From Welwitschia mirabilis (taxonomy: Eukaryota > Gnetophyta > Gnetopsida > Welwitschiales), in assembly GCA_051453625.1 (NCBI GenBank), contig JBOZIK010000001.1:117821192-117885191 (forward strand): a stretch of 64,000 nt of DNA, written 5' to 3'. The position numbers and the translations under genes were made by a program. This document shows positions 1 to 11,615 of the stretch, piece after piece; the stretch's first letter is position 1; every line of letters begins with the position of its first letter. Below the pieces are notes generated by a model. It searched no databases. It worked only from the letters and a program-made list of their open reading frames with translations, and had not been told where the DNA came from.

Positions 1-3000
1 AATATCACATCATTTCACTAGAATCTTAAAGAGAGATCATATAGACAATAAGAGTAAAGAGCTTACTTGGAAAGATGAGTGAGTCCTTAATAGTTAAAGA
101 TTGATGAATATTTAAGCTTAAGAGCTTTGTAGCTTTGAGATTCCAAGACTTAAGCTCTAGAAGTAAGAGAATTAAAAAAAGAGAAAGGAAAGAAGAAAAT
201 GCACTTGTATGGAAAATGAAAAGTATTTCCTCCTTGCAAGAGAGGCAAGGATATCTTTGTATAAATAAATAAAGGCATATAACTTTAGATTTTAAGATCA
301 CATAATGTAGAATTGATAAGTAGAATGGAAAGTAAGTGATATTAGAGTAAAAAAAAAAGACTTCATATTTATGACTCATGCACCTGCCTAGGATGAGTAA
401 TCTTCTTGCTTTAATTAACAAGGTTAATTACATGCATCATTTCCTCATGCTATTTATTTCTTAATCATTCATAGGCTCATAAGTAAGTTTAATTCATCTA
501 AGACATGCATCAAAAGAATAAATGCACAAATCACAAAATTATCATATGGCATAATGAGACATACTCTTTAATTCCAATAAATGAAATAATAAGTATGCTA
601 TAAACTAAGTGTTCTTATACATCTCAAGAAGATAAAGGTTATGATACAGTAAATCTATTCATTTATCATTCTTAGTTCTACATAAGAGTGCATGCACTTA
701 TTCACATGTTCATAATGCATAAAATCTATTAATCATATAACATAAAGAAGAAAATGTATATTCATAATATAGTATACCTATCACATTTACCAAGAATTTA
801 AATGAGAAAACAAGATGTAAAATATATGATTATGTGCTCTTAAAGTATTTAATTTATTAATTTTATCATGTAATTTTAAATCCTCACATAATGGGTTTAT
901 CTAAAGTTAAATGTTTGGATTAGATTTTCTCATAACAACCTTCTAACATAATTTTTTATCATTTTCATGGTAAAGTATAAAAATTCTAAACTAGGATTAA
1001 TTTAAGATGTTATCTAATTTTGACAAGGCCTTTAAATAAGAATAATTAATCATCTAATTAAAAGATTAGTATACTTAACCTTCAAGTAAATAAGGTTTAC
1101 AAAATATGTGATATGATAACCTAGAAATCCTAAATTTGATCTAGTAATTTCTTGACCCATGAAGAATGGGATTACAACATTAAGAATATCTAATTAATCC
1201 AATACATGATCTAGCCTACTTCATTGACTATGCTTCCAGGTGCAAGAGGAGGACAAAAAACAGATTATGAGGCTATTCTATAACCAACAAATCCTATAGT
1301 ATAGAAGAATAAAAATAGAAAATGGACTGGGACATGTTATCCTAGGATGATAGATCATCGAAATCCAAATAATCATAACTAATATCCAATTATAAATTAA
1401 AAAGTAACCTTGATAAGCTAGAGAGAAAGGAAAATATGGAATCACTCACTGCGACAGCATGCTCCCTTAGCTATTTCAGATCTTCTAAAGGACACAAGAG
1501 AGTAAACTCTATGCCATCCTCATCCATGATAGGTAGACTCTCTAAACCTTGTAAAAGAATTAGAGTGCTTACTTTTTATCAAAATAAACTAAGCAAATAA
1601 GGGAAAAACATTCATAAATAATGATGGAAGAAAAAATAAAATTTACCCTATGAGTCTAAGTACAATGATAAAATATAAGGGGTAAATACTCCTTATTCAC
1701 CTCACAAGGAATTAGCTACACCACTTCCTTATTCTTAGGACAACACAAGGAGTTCCATGAACTAAAAGAAGTTACTTTATTCATATGTACATCATACAAA
1801 TAAAATCCCTAATTAATATTAAATTATCATCAAACAAATAAGTAGATAAATTGTTTACCTCAGATAAAATAGAGAAAGTATCCTTAGAAGAATCCAAAGG
1901 ATTATGTGATCTTAAACCTTCTCCTTTTACTAAAATAGAAAAGTACAAGTGAAGTAAGGATCAATAGGATATTTTCTAGGGATAGTAAAAATGAGGAGTT
2001 GGCTAAAGAAGAAGAAAATGGCTATAAATCTTTAAGCCCAGTATATCCAAAGTATAGTCCTAAAAGTACATGACCAAAGAAATAATTACCTCTATCTTTG
2101 CTTCTTTTAAGATGAATAAGTTGGGCTAAAGTGGAGGAGTAAATAGTAGAGGCCCAATCAAAAGAAACATTCCTAACAATGAAAGAGGTCAAGTAAATGG
2201 CATATAAAGAAATCTTACTAGAGTAATTATATAGGAAGATGTGATAAGCAATTAATTGCCCACAAGTAGCATAATAAGGAGTTACAAAATTACAGTAGTT
2301 ATGCCAAGCTGATGGGTATATATTTCTCTTACAAAAATAAATTCATCTAATTGTTTGACTAAGAAATTTATGAAATCAAAATTGAAATAAGTATTCTCAA
2401 AAGGAATGTTATTTTCCTCACTTAACCCAATATCCAAATGAACACTTTCCTCTAAAATAAAAATAGAACTATGCATAGGGTGTAAAATGGTATTATTTTA
2501 AGGGTTAAAGAAAACATAAAAAGAATCTATGATATATAAGATAGGAGGATGTTAAAGGTAAAACATAAGGAAAACCATAAAGATCAATAAAATTTGAAGC
2601 AAATATCCAAGAAAACCTTGATTGTAAAGCCTTCTATTAATTATTTAATTTATAAAAATAAACATTGATAGAATTTTAAGAAAGATGAGGAAAAAGACAT
2701 TGAACCATATCTTAAATAGTAAAGAAGAGAAGTTGATGAAAGAAAAGCCATGACCTAGGAAGCTTCTATTCAAAAAAAGAGGTATGCCTTACATCCACCT
2801 ACAAAAGAAAGTGACCCATTAAGAAAAGAATCATAAAATAATACAAAAATATTTTAAAAAATAAAAAGAACAAAATAAAATATAGAAGTAGTACCAGGAA
2901 GAAGAGAGGGCTAACCACTCTACATGTGAAATGAGTAAAAAAATAAAAAGATTAATCCCTGTTCATAATAAAGATCTAGAGTTAAACTAACCCTCTAACT

Positions 3001-3060
3001 TTAGTGGAGAATTACTTGTAGTCTAGTTAACCTAAGGTAAAAATCCCATCCTAATTATAG
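1..3060. other. Anonymous AT-rich DNA, possible LTR remnant at the left edge
   Basis: No reading frame here shows a recognisable protein. The one long open frame, on the minus strand at 26-421, is rich in Leu, Phe and Ile, as expected from translated AT-rich DNA. In minus sense the first 420 bases have a TATA-like stretch at about 259-273 followed by a pyrimidine-rich stretch. That resembles the promoter part of the Y-family LTRs at 18.5-18.8 and 36.5-36.8 kb, but I cannot align the sequences convincingly. It could be old gypsy LTR or trailer. Confidence 0.3.
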
Positions 3061-3084
3061 TTCATAAACTTAATGTCATAGTTA

Positions 3085-4020
3085 AGGATCCCAAACCTAA
3101 GATTAGACTTAGTTATAGAACTTTAACATTATAGTTAAATCTAATGTTATACTTAGCCAACCGAATCCTGATGTCACACTAGTTGACTAGAGACTAATAT
3201 CACACTTGGCCAATAAGAGCTCAATGTTGCACTTGGCTGAATAAAGTTTGATGTTACACTTGGTTATAGAGGTTTGACATCAAAATTAGAACTTAATGTT
3301 GTAGTTAACTAATTAAAGCCTCATCTCATACATGGTTGACTAAAGCCTGCTATCATACATGAGTGATAGAAAAGTAAGATTGCACTTGGTCAACTAAATT
3401 TTGAAATTACACTTAATCATAAAAGTCTAATATCATAGTTGGAACCTAGTGTCGCACTTAGTAAATTAAATCCTGACATCATACTTAGTCAACTAAAGCA
3501 CAATGTCACACTTGATTAATAGAAGCCTAGCATCACATTTGAGCAACTAAAGTATCAGATCACTTATTCATAAAAGTCTAATATTATAGTTAGAACATAA
3601 AATTGCACTTGGCTAATCGAAGCTTGATGTCACACTTGACCAACTAAAATGTGATGTTATACTTGACCAACTAAAGCCTGACATCGAACTTAAATAATTA
3701 AAGTATGATGTTGTACCTAGCTAACTAAAGTATAACATTGTAGTTAAAGCCCAATGTTATACTTGAACATGAAAGTATGATGTCATGCTTAGCCATCTAA
3801 GTCTAATATCACACTTAGTCACTGAGGTTTGACATCATTGTTAGATTATAATATCACACTTGCTTATCAAATTCTAATGTCACACTTGGAACCTGATGTT
3901 ACACTTGCCTCTTCCAAGGCCTATTGTTGTAGTAAATTACTATTAGAATTGATGTTACACTTTATTATTTCATAGGCTTGATGTTACACTTGACTTCCTA
4001 CAAGCTTAACGTCATACCTA
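3085..4020. repeat. Degenerate 27-bp minisatellite with a 152-bp higher-order period
   Basis: About 35 diverged units repeat the core TGATGTCACACTTGGCCAAC (plus sense), followed by a short AT-rich spacer, with start-to-start distances mostly 26-28 bases. Variant units using ATAGTTA or AAATTAGA instead of ACACTTGG recur at about 3112, 3263, 3416, 3567 and 3721. Those spacings are 151, 153, 151 and 154 bases, so the array was amplified as blocks of five to six units. It lies just beyond the 3' side of the minus-strand copy A gypsy. 3' untranslated regions of Tat-lineage elements are a known source of such repeats. Confidence 0.85.
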
Positions 4021-4649
4021 CCTGTCCTTTCAGAAGTTGCAGTAGTTATGATAGTCATGTAAGTTACCAATCGAGCCATGATGTACATAATTATGTTAAA
4101 AGTAGATAATTAGAGATACATTACCATTGATGGTACATAGCCTTGATGTAGTTAATTAAAACTCAATTAAGTAATTAATGATAAATGCTTTTAGAAAAGG
4201 GATATTATCTTTCTTTTTATTCTTCTTCTCATATTCATTTTTTATGGACATAAGAGGGGTTATTAGTTCATTAGAAATATTATCCCCATCAAAATCTTTA
4301 AACATAAGGAACATAATATGAAGGTAGCCTTCACCTTTTTCATCCATGCTTTACTAAAATTGAAGACTCTAAGTGAATATGACTTTAATTATCATACTCA
4401 AAATAAGTGTAACTCTTTCTTAAAAGCCCATAATGTACTTAATTACTTAAAATGATAGCAAGATTAATTATTTTTAATTTTAATTAAAGGCCATTAACTT
4501 GGGTTTCTAAGTTTCATGAACTCATGCATTAATGGAAGGGATGAATGATAGTATTTAATGTGATGATCATTGAATTTGAATTATTAATGGTTTTTAGTAC
4601 TTATAATGAGAAATATGTCATTCAGTAAAACATTTTTTATTAGATACAA

Positions 4650-5560
4650 ACCTTTCCACTTAGAAACTAATTTCTATGGGAATAAATGTAGATGTGAGTT
4701 ATAGAGTAAAACTAATTTTCCTTCTTGAAATGTTTTTCTAAGAATGTTTTTATTGTGAAATTTTTTTATTCTTTCCCTATTGATTTTCATGTTTTTGTAA
4801 GCATTATTCTTGATTTCACTCAACTCATTAAGTTGCATAACCATTTGCTTAATTGATACTTCAAGGTCTAGGTTCATGTTTTTTATTGCTCAATATGCTT
4901 TATGTTCACGTTCTACAGGTAAATGATACAATTTTTTATAGACTAACCTAAATGGTGAAATTTTTAAAGGTGTTTTATAAGCTATTTAATAGGCTCATAG
5001 AACATCATTAAGCTTTAAAGACTAATCTTTTCTGGTTGAGTTCACTACCTTTAGTAAATGTTCTTAATCTCTTTATTGATAACCTCATCTTGATTACTAG
5101 TTTAAGGATGGTAAGATGTTATAATTTTATGAGTGATTATATACTTAGTGAGAATATTGTTAAATATTCTATTAAAAAACAATTTCCTTCATCGTTAGAT
5201 CAAGAAGCACATGTTTCCACTAATTTAGTGATGTCATTGATATAAACAAGAATGTAGTGGTGGCTATTTAAAGAAGGATATGGCCTTAAAAGTTAGGCAT
5301 CATATGTTTCTAAGGAAGGGTATCACATCTTTGGTAATTTTTATAATTTTTTTAATAGAAATAAGGATATTTAAAAATTAAAGGCCAATAAAATCTAGAT
5401 TGAATAATTATTATGATAGCCTTGTTAGTATAATAATAACCACCACAAGCCTTAGAATAGTAATGCTTAATAATGTCATGAATTTTAGATTTATGGATAC
5501 ACTCATGGAACACTTGATTCGGCTAATACTTAAAAAAAAAAGGACTATTTAAAAAGAAGT
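4650..5560 (-). pseudogene. Gypsy integrase remnant (copy A)
   Basis: The best block, 4674-4877, translates on the minus strand to a segment with QLNELSEIKNNAYKNMKINR and, further on, KLVLLYNSHLHLFP. This is the integrase C-terminal region typical of Athila/Tat elements, in which a basic helix precedes a VLLYNSRLKLF-like strand. Upstream, 4880-5560 keeps scattered integrase-like words in shifting frames. Integrase joins retroelement cDNA to the host chromosome. The catalytic D,D(35)E triad is not readable here because of frameshifts. Non-functional. Confidence 0.65.
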
Positions 5561-5799
5561 ACTTAATCTAATTCAAGAACTTATTTTTATTATTAAAGAT
5601 CAGATATGAGGGCATAACCTTAAAAACTAAGTAGTTTGAAATATCAATAAACTAAGGTATTTTGAAAACTCAGAACAGGTGTTTATTAGGAAAGGAATAA
5701 TTTATGGAAAGTGATGTTTGCAAGTTTTTTTGAGTTATTCATAAAAGATTGTCTATAATAACATTATTAAAGCCCTTTTTATTCTTAATTTATAAATTA

Positions 5800-7080
5800 A
5801 GCCATTACAAAAATAGGATCCATATGATTAATCTAGACTTTGAATCCCTTTTAGCAAATAGGTATCTAAGGGTTTACTGGTCTGTATAAATAGTTATCCT
5901 ACAATCTAGAAGGTATTACGTATATTTTTCTAAGGAAAACATATGGTGAGAATATCTTTTTTGAGTGACCTTGTACTTTAGTTAAGTTTCACCTAGAGTT
6001 TTACTTGCATAATAGGTTATGATTAGTTTTTTGTCTATCCTTTATCTTAACATAGCTACAATTGCATAATCGCTAGCATTATACATAATTTCAAAGGGTG
6101 NNNNNNNNNNACAGGGGTAGAGATACATTTTCTTCTTAAGTTCATCAAAAACTTGTTGACATTCATGGGTCTAGTTAAAAATGATATCTTTGCTAAGAAT
6201 GTTATAAAGTGGTTTGAAAATTTTTCTAAAATCCTAATAAACCTCTTATAATATCCTACATATCATAAAAAGAATCTAATGTCTATTTGTTTTTGAGGAG
6301 TGGATAGGTGTGTGATTAATGAAACCTTTATAGGATCTACTTGAATTTCTTTTGAAGAGGTAATATGTCCTAACACTATGCCTTTATTAACCAAGAAATG
6401 ATATTTTCTCAAATTTTGCATAAGGCCTTTTTCTATGCATCTTGTAAGGGCAAGTTCTAAGTCATGAATATAATGGTTAAAAGAGACCCAGTAGGCAAAG
6501 AAATCCTTCATAGATATTTTAATGGATGAGTTTAATAAATTGGAAAAAATCCCATGCATGTAATGTTAAAACATGATAAGGGTGTTGTACAAAACAAAAG
6601 ATATCCTTTTATAAGTAAAGGTTTCATATGTATAGGTAAGGTAGTTTTATCTTGATCCTTAGGGGTGATTTCTATTTAGTTGTACCCTAAATAATCATCT
6701 AGAAAGCAATAAAAGGAATGTCACTAAAGTTATTATAAGATATGATTAGAAAATGGGAGAGGGAAATAATTCTTTTTAGGTAGCATTTAGTTTTTAATAG
6801 TCTATACACATTCTCCATTTAACTATGGGTCTAGTGGGAACAAGTTTGTTTTATGCATTTGGTACTAGTGTAATTCTAGATTTCTTTCCTATTGTTTGGA
6901 TTTAAATTACACATTTACTATTTGAGATGGAGTAGGTAATTCCATTTTCTAAGAGGTTGATTACTTCATTCTTAATTACTTATTTTATAGTTGGGTTTAT
7001 TCTTCATTAGGCTTCTATGGATGCTTAGCGTTCTCTTCTAAGTAAATGTAATGCATGCAAGTGATAGAATCAATGCATCT
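5800..7080 (-). pseudogene. Gypsy reverse transcriptase-RNase H remnant (copy A)
   Basis: The clearest block, 6263-6559, encodes on the minus strand a reverse transcriptase C-terminal part with GIVLGHITSSKEIQVDPIKV, the gypsy thumb/connection signature (GIVLGH-IS-KGIEVD-AKV). Further 5' (6780-6900) is a match to the palm entry motif, around KWRMCIDY. RNase H words occur around 5830-5960. A 10-base N run interrupts RNase H at 6101. The polymerase copies element RNA into DNA in cytoplasmic particles. Stops and frameshifts throughout make this copy inactive. Confidence 0.75.
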
Positions 7081-7379
7081 AATATCTAAAAAAATCTATC
7101 TTATTTTATATTTATTTTTTTCTCAAAAGGTTTAGCAACTTAGTGTCTTGGGATGATGATAATGAAAAATAATCACTACTAGTAAGGTGAAATTATCTTC
7201 TAAAAAAGCATATTTAAGGTGGTTTAGAAGAGGCTTAATTTTTATAGGGGCTTTATCTATATAATTCTTATTTATGAGAAAAATCTAAGGCATCATCCTT
7301 ATGGAAGTAAGTGGAAGATTCTTGGTTGTTAAGAAGGTTTTCTATCCTATCCACATGTTCTGTTTTGTTATCATTAGAC

Positions 7380-7760
7380 GATAGTTTCATGGTATTGAAA
7401 ACATTTAGTTATATCATCATGTTACTAAAGGATATTTTGATTAAATCATTCCTATAATTAATCAAGTTATTTAAGGTTTCCAAGAATGAGTTTCCTAGGA
7501 TGATGGATACTGACTAATTTGTTTATTCTTCATCTCTAAAATCAAAAATCCATTGAGAAGTAATAAGTATCTACCCTAATAATAACATTCTTAATAACTC
7601 ATAATGGGATTTTTATAGAGTTATTAGTGAGTGTAGTTCAGAGTTTTATGTTTTTAAGCCCTCCTAAGTCTAATTCTTTATAAGTTCTATAAGGAAGCAA
7701 GTTTACACTACCTTCTAAATCTAATAAGGTTGGTTAAGTCTCTTAATTGCAATTGGAGGG
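7380..7760 (-). pseudogene. Gypsy aspartic protease remnant (copy A)
   Basis: Minus-strand translation shows LLDLEGSVNLLPY at about 7690-7740 and ILGNSFLETLNNLIN at about 7450-7510. These correspond to the two conserved ends of Athila/Tat-type proteases: the catalytic D-(L/S)-G-A-S box followed by NLLPY, and ILGRPFLAT-ALI. The active-site triplet reads D-L-E rather than D-L-G. The protease cleaves the Gag-Pol precursor. Several stops lie between the two motifs. Confidence 0.65.
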
Positions 7761-8459
7761 CATCTAAGATTTGATACTTAAATATAAATTGGTTTTAGAG
7801 GATCACACTTATTTGTTATGCTAAGAAGGCTTTATTTTTCATGTTCATGCATCTTTTCACTATATCATATCCTTGAGAACTTTACATAGGAAGGAACTCA
7901 CTTAATGGATTCTAAGAGGGGCATATTTATCTTAATTTCTTTAAAGATTTTAAAATAATATAAATGTTTTTTCATGATATTATCCTTTCTAAGCTATTGG
8001 GAAAAAGGCAAAGGCTCTTTGTAGATGGAAAAGGTTTTTCTATCCTTTTATTTTTTTCTTTGTATTTCATGGGAGTTGATTTTTCATTTTTTATGTTTGG
8101 CTTAGGTTGAATTTTCAATTATCTTTTATTCTAAGATGAATGGATTTAGTTTCTTTGATTGTGTGGGCTCTAATTCTTCTATGAATCTAATTCCTATAAG
8201 GGTTGACTATAAGATCATAGAAATTTTGTTTGACTCCTTTTGTTTTAGGAAATGAATAATCTATTAAAGCATTTTGGTATTAGTTTGGATGGTTTTTCAA
8301 GGTTTCTTAGGATAGAGGAATATTGCTTAATGATTTTTTCATGGTTATGATTAATTTAATTTTGATCATGATTAATCCATACTTGGGTATCCATAAATTT
8401 TCTTAATGATTCCTCCAAGGGGATAAATGGTGAAGGTTTTTGATAGGTTGATGTAAAGG

Positions 8460-8960
8460 GATGGGAGGATGATGAAGAGAATGAATTTCCTTATTGGTTA
8501 TTCGAGCTATCTTACTTTTAAGAAATGTTAGGGTGATTTCTTCACCTAGAGTTATAGGTGTTGGAATAAGGATCATTTTTTTGGTTTTTCCAATGGTGTC
8601 CTATAACATTAAGTTGTTGATGTACTATGTTCTGAAATAAGGAAATAGACAAATACTCTACTATTTTGTGCATCTCTATGTAGTAAATTAAGCATTTAGA
8701 TTTTATGACTAAGGGTAAGGATAAGGTGGACAGAGATTCTAATCTTCTTTCTATTAGGATGAATAGACCCATAGATTATCTATGAGCTCTTGGTTTAACT
8801 AGGGTACATTCGTAAGGTGATAAAAAATAGATTGATCATTTTGGTTCTGCTATTAGGATGAAGAGGCCTGTTCTTGGTGAGTATCATTATTAAGTTGGCT
8901 TTTCTATGGGATTCTATATTCTTCATTTCATTTATTGTTAAGGTTTATGTTGTTGAAAGG
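8460..8960 (-). pseudogene. Athila/Tat-type gag fragment (copy A)
   Basis: The minus-strand frame 8542-8772 ends in KNDPYSNTYNSR. The following codons, after a stop, continue in a form similar to R-NHPN-SW. PYSNTYNPGWRNHPNFSW is a hallmark of Athila/Tat gag proteins, found downstream of the capsid-like domain. Gag packages element RNA. Upstream gag sequence is not readable. Equivalent words occur in copy B near 45.7 kb. Confidence 0.65.
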
Positions 8961-10190
8961 GTTTTTTAATTAACCTACTTGATTTGTCTCAAATCTAAGG
9001 CATGTAATATTTCAATAATTTTCGAAAGAAATATTACAAGTTCATAACATTCATGCAAAATAATCTGAGTAACAAAATACAAAAACATTGTAGTAGAAAC
9101 ATAGAAATAGCTAAAAATTTAAATTAAAACCTGTAGAAAGGAAATCCTAAATATTTTTTAATTTTTAGTATTTTATAATAGCAAAATTAATGAATAAAAA
9201 CTACAACCACAAAATTAAAGTTATAGGAAATACAAGAACTTATGTAAAGAGAGTGAGTTAATTTTTTTTTTTTCAACCTTAGTCATAACCTACAAAAACT
9301 TGTTACAAAAATTTTGATATGAAATATAGATCTAGTTAAAGTAGAAAAACTAAAGAAAACTCTAAACTATACAAATTTAGGTATCACTAAAAATAAACTA
9401 GTATTACATTAGAAAAAAAAAAAGGAAAAGAAGATAAACACAGGGGAAAAAAATGAATGAGTTTAAGTTTCACTAGAACAGACTAATATCAACCACTAGA
9501 AAAAATTAAAAAAACTAAAAGCTTATAAGAGAACAAAAATTATGCTCCTCTTGGAAAGTCACCATGCCATTATCTTTGACAATGATGTTAAAATCTATAC
9601 ATGTGTAGTATAATCAAACTGAAATAAACTAAGTGATTACTCAATATCATTCTTTTCATAGGATAATTGTGGTGAACTTCAAAGAAATTATACAAGTTTT
9701 TTCTACTCTTGTAATTATAATTTAAGAAATAAGAAAAGAGGAAAGTGGATAATTTTCTTGAAACTTCATCTGAAGAGGTAGGGAAGCAAACTATTTCTAA
9801 GGTTTAATGAGTAAAAAAGACTTAAACCAACTTACTAAGAAATTCACTAAGATAATAATATAACTTCATAACTTATTATTACTTAAACATGATAAGAACA
9901 AAGTTATTTATTACTTGAGATCAAAAGAAAATAAATTATTTGCAAGTTAAGATCAAAAGAAAATAACTTCTTGGATTAATTCCAAAAACATATATGACAT
10001 GAGTGGAAGAGGAAGACTAGTGTATAATACTTCAACTATCCTTAAAACAAGCTCATTTCCTAGGAAATACTCAAATGACCATGTCAAATTAAAGCTCCAA
10101 GGGTTATATTACTTTAAAAAAATAAATGATCTTTACAAATGAGAGCCCAAGTATCAAACCCAATTTATTATAGTTGAAATTATTCAAACT
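8961..10190 (-). other. Gypsy leader and non-coding DNA between gag A and repeat X
   Basis: No protein signal is visible. The 9.24-9.75 kb part resembles 46.8-47.2 kb upstream of gag in copy B; for example the words TTTCACTAGAA and ATTAGAAATGAAAG-like stretches recur in the same order. At 9919-9966 a 17-base phrase around AGATCAAAAGAAAATAA is directly repeated with a 31-base period. The stretch probably spans the copy A leader and part of its 5' LTR, then the leader of an X-family element next to its primer-binding site. Confidence 0.4.
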
Positions 10191-10194
10191 CAGC

Positions 10195-10206
10195 ACTCTA
10201 ATACCA
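10195..10206 (-). promoter_or_regulatory. Primer-binding site of an X-family element
   Basis: The minus strand reads TGGTATTAGAGT, two changes from TGGTATCAGAGC, which is complementary to the 3' end of initiator Met-tRNA. It follows an LTR end in CA after a short spacer. The same site occurs at 22705-22716 next to a homologous repeat. It marks where minus-strand DNA synthesis would begin, with the LTR on the high-coordinate side. Confidence 0.7.
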
Positions 10207-10209
10207 AAA

Positions 10210-11376
10210 TGTTATGATCTTATTTTTTTTGCAATTAAACCTTCTTTTGGCTCTAATATCGAGATTATAACATTTGTTGAAATAATCAACATTTATTATA
10301 GAATGCTTTTAAGCCAATATGTGAAACTTAAAGTATAGAAATCATTTCATGAAATAGTAGTTTAGCTCATAAGATTCCATAGGATAAAGCTAAATATAAC
10401 TATATCTATTAGCTAGGATTTTAGATCATCTACTTTAAGGATTAAATTTNNNNNNNNNNNNNNNNNNNNNNNNNNNNNNNNNNNNNNNNNNNNNNNNNNN
10501 NNNNNNNNNNNNNNNNNNNNNNNNNNNNNNNNNNNNNNNNNNNNNNNNNNNNNNNNNNNNNNNNNNNNNNNNNNNNNNNNNNNNNNNNNNNNNNNNNNNN
10601 NNNNNNNNNNNNNNNNNNNNNNNNNNNNNNNNNNNNNNNNNNNNNNNNNNNNNNNNNNNNNNNNNNNNNNNNNNNNNNNNNNNNNNNNNNNNNNNNNNNN
10701 NNNNNNNNNNNNNNNNNNNNNNCCTAAAAATCTTATTTAGAAGAATCAATTGCATGATCACTTAATAAGCATTTGAGCCTAATACCATTTTAGTTACCAT
10801 TTGATTCTAAGAAGGAAAAGTATATTATAAATCTATTCATTTAACACAAATTTATGTTTTAAAAGCATTTTTTAAAAAAAGCTATTCTTTAGAGGTTTTG
10901 AACACCTAACCTCTCACATTCCACCTTCACTATGCTACAATAACCAATTTAGAAATGTTGGTAAATGAGTTAATTCTCTCACTTGCTTAAACTACAAAGA
11001 TGCTAACCCCTTTTTAGATTGGAATCATGACCAACATAGGTTAAAACCCCAACACAATGCTCATTAACTTCAAACACAAGGTGTTGTAAGAAAAGTGACC
11101 TGGCAAGCTATGCAACATGTGAGGAGAGAAGCATAACACAAGGAGAAAAATGTTGAGTGAGAGGAAAAAATTTTGGTCTTGTGCTTGTAATTGATCATAG
11201 TTGCTAGGCTCTTATGGACATGCCATGAACACATTAAAATCATGATGAAGAGAGGACAGTGTAGAAGAGAAACATGCAAGAAATAAGAAACTCACATAGG
11301 AGTGGAAACATATGTAACAAGGATGGAATTGTGCTAGAGATGAATGGCAACAGAAGTAAGAGATGCGCAGCTAGAT
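10210..11376 (-). repeat. X-family LTR, copy 1 (cut by the copia insertion)
   Basis: This stretch aligns with 22719-23870 along its whole length, including the segments around CATTTCATGAAATAGTAG and TTCGAACACCTAACCTCTCA-like words. A 273-base N run (10450-10722) sits inside; the second copy has only 37 N at the same place. Beside a Met-tRNA primer site, it reads as a 5' LTR in minus orientation. Homology stops abruptly at 11376, where the C1 copia LTR begins. The outer part expected beyond the copia is not found at 16.6 kb. Confidence 0.65.
10450..10722. other. Assembly gap (273 N) inside X LTR copy 1
   Basis: Run of N. Open frames reported across it have no meaning. Confidence 0.99.
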
Positions 11377-11603
11377 GTAAAATCTAAGGAATGAATTTCC
11401 TTAATGATGACCATTATACATTTGTAATGCTTAAATAGTAAAAATACATAAACAACTACCTAATCCTATCATTACATCCACTAACAGGACCATTACAAGC
11501 ACTATTCTACTAACAGGGGCATTACAAGTACTAATCCACTAATAGGACCATTATAAGCACTAATCCAGTAACAAGGCCATTACAAAATCTTTACTTCCTA
11601 ATA
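11377..11603 (-). repeat. 3' LTR of copia C1
   Basis: The plus strand starts TGTAAAATCT and ends CTTCCTAATA, so in element sense the LTR runs from TATTAGGAAG (TG eroded to TA) to AGATTTTACA. The low-coordinate boundary is where similarity to the second X repeat stops. The other boundary abuts the polypurine tract. In minus sense a TATTTTTACTATTTAAGC-like AT stretch near 11430-11450 is a plausible TATA region. The LTR contains a 29-bp tandem repeat. Confidence 0.75.
11478..11590. repeat. 29-bp tandem repeat in the C1 LTR, four copies
   Basis: Units start at 11478, 11507, 11536 and 11565, exactly 29 bases apart. Each contains a variant of CCACTAACAGGACCATTACA. The repeats make up about half of the 227-bp LTR, just after its start in element sense, in the U3 region where enhancer-like repeats would lie. 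Confidence 0.85.
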
Positions 11604-11615
11604 CTCCCCTAAAAT
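11604..11615 (-). promoter_or_regulatory. Polypurine tract of copia C1
   Basis: The minus strand reads ATTTTAGGGGAG directly before the LTR start. Plant copia elements typically have a tract like TTGAGGGGGAG here, which primes plus-strand DNA synthesis. Confidence 0.75.

Larger units (their letters stand above)
4031..9600 (-). mobile_element. Athila/Tat-type Ty3/gypsy retrotransposon, copy A (decayed)
   Basis: On the minus strand the order from high to low coordinate is gag, protease, reverse transcriptase, RNase H, integrase, which is the Ty3/gypsy order. Each block is recognisable by short conserved phrases but broken by many stops. Copy B at 40.95-47.1 kb has the same order and similar DNA, including the non-coding stretch 4030-4670 (compare 41.0-41.66 kb). 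The limits are approximate. The 5' side near 9.58 kb has a GGC-containing stretch where an Athila-type Asp-tRNA primer site would be expected, but it is too eroded to be sure. A 10-base N run lies at 6101-6110. Confidence 0.75.

Noticed and set aside
26-421. 131-codon minus-strand open frame as a membrane protein gene
   Set aside because: It is rich in Leu, Ile, Phe and Ser, as AT-rich DNA gives by chance. It has no domain, and in minus sense the region looks like LTR promoter DNA.
3085-4020. CRISPR array
   Set aside because: Units are degenerate, with very short variable spacers and no repeat-spacer alternation. The context is a plant retrotransposon.
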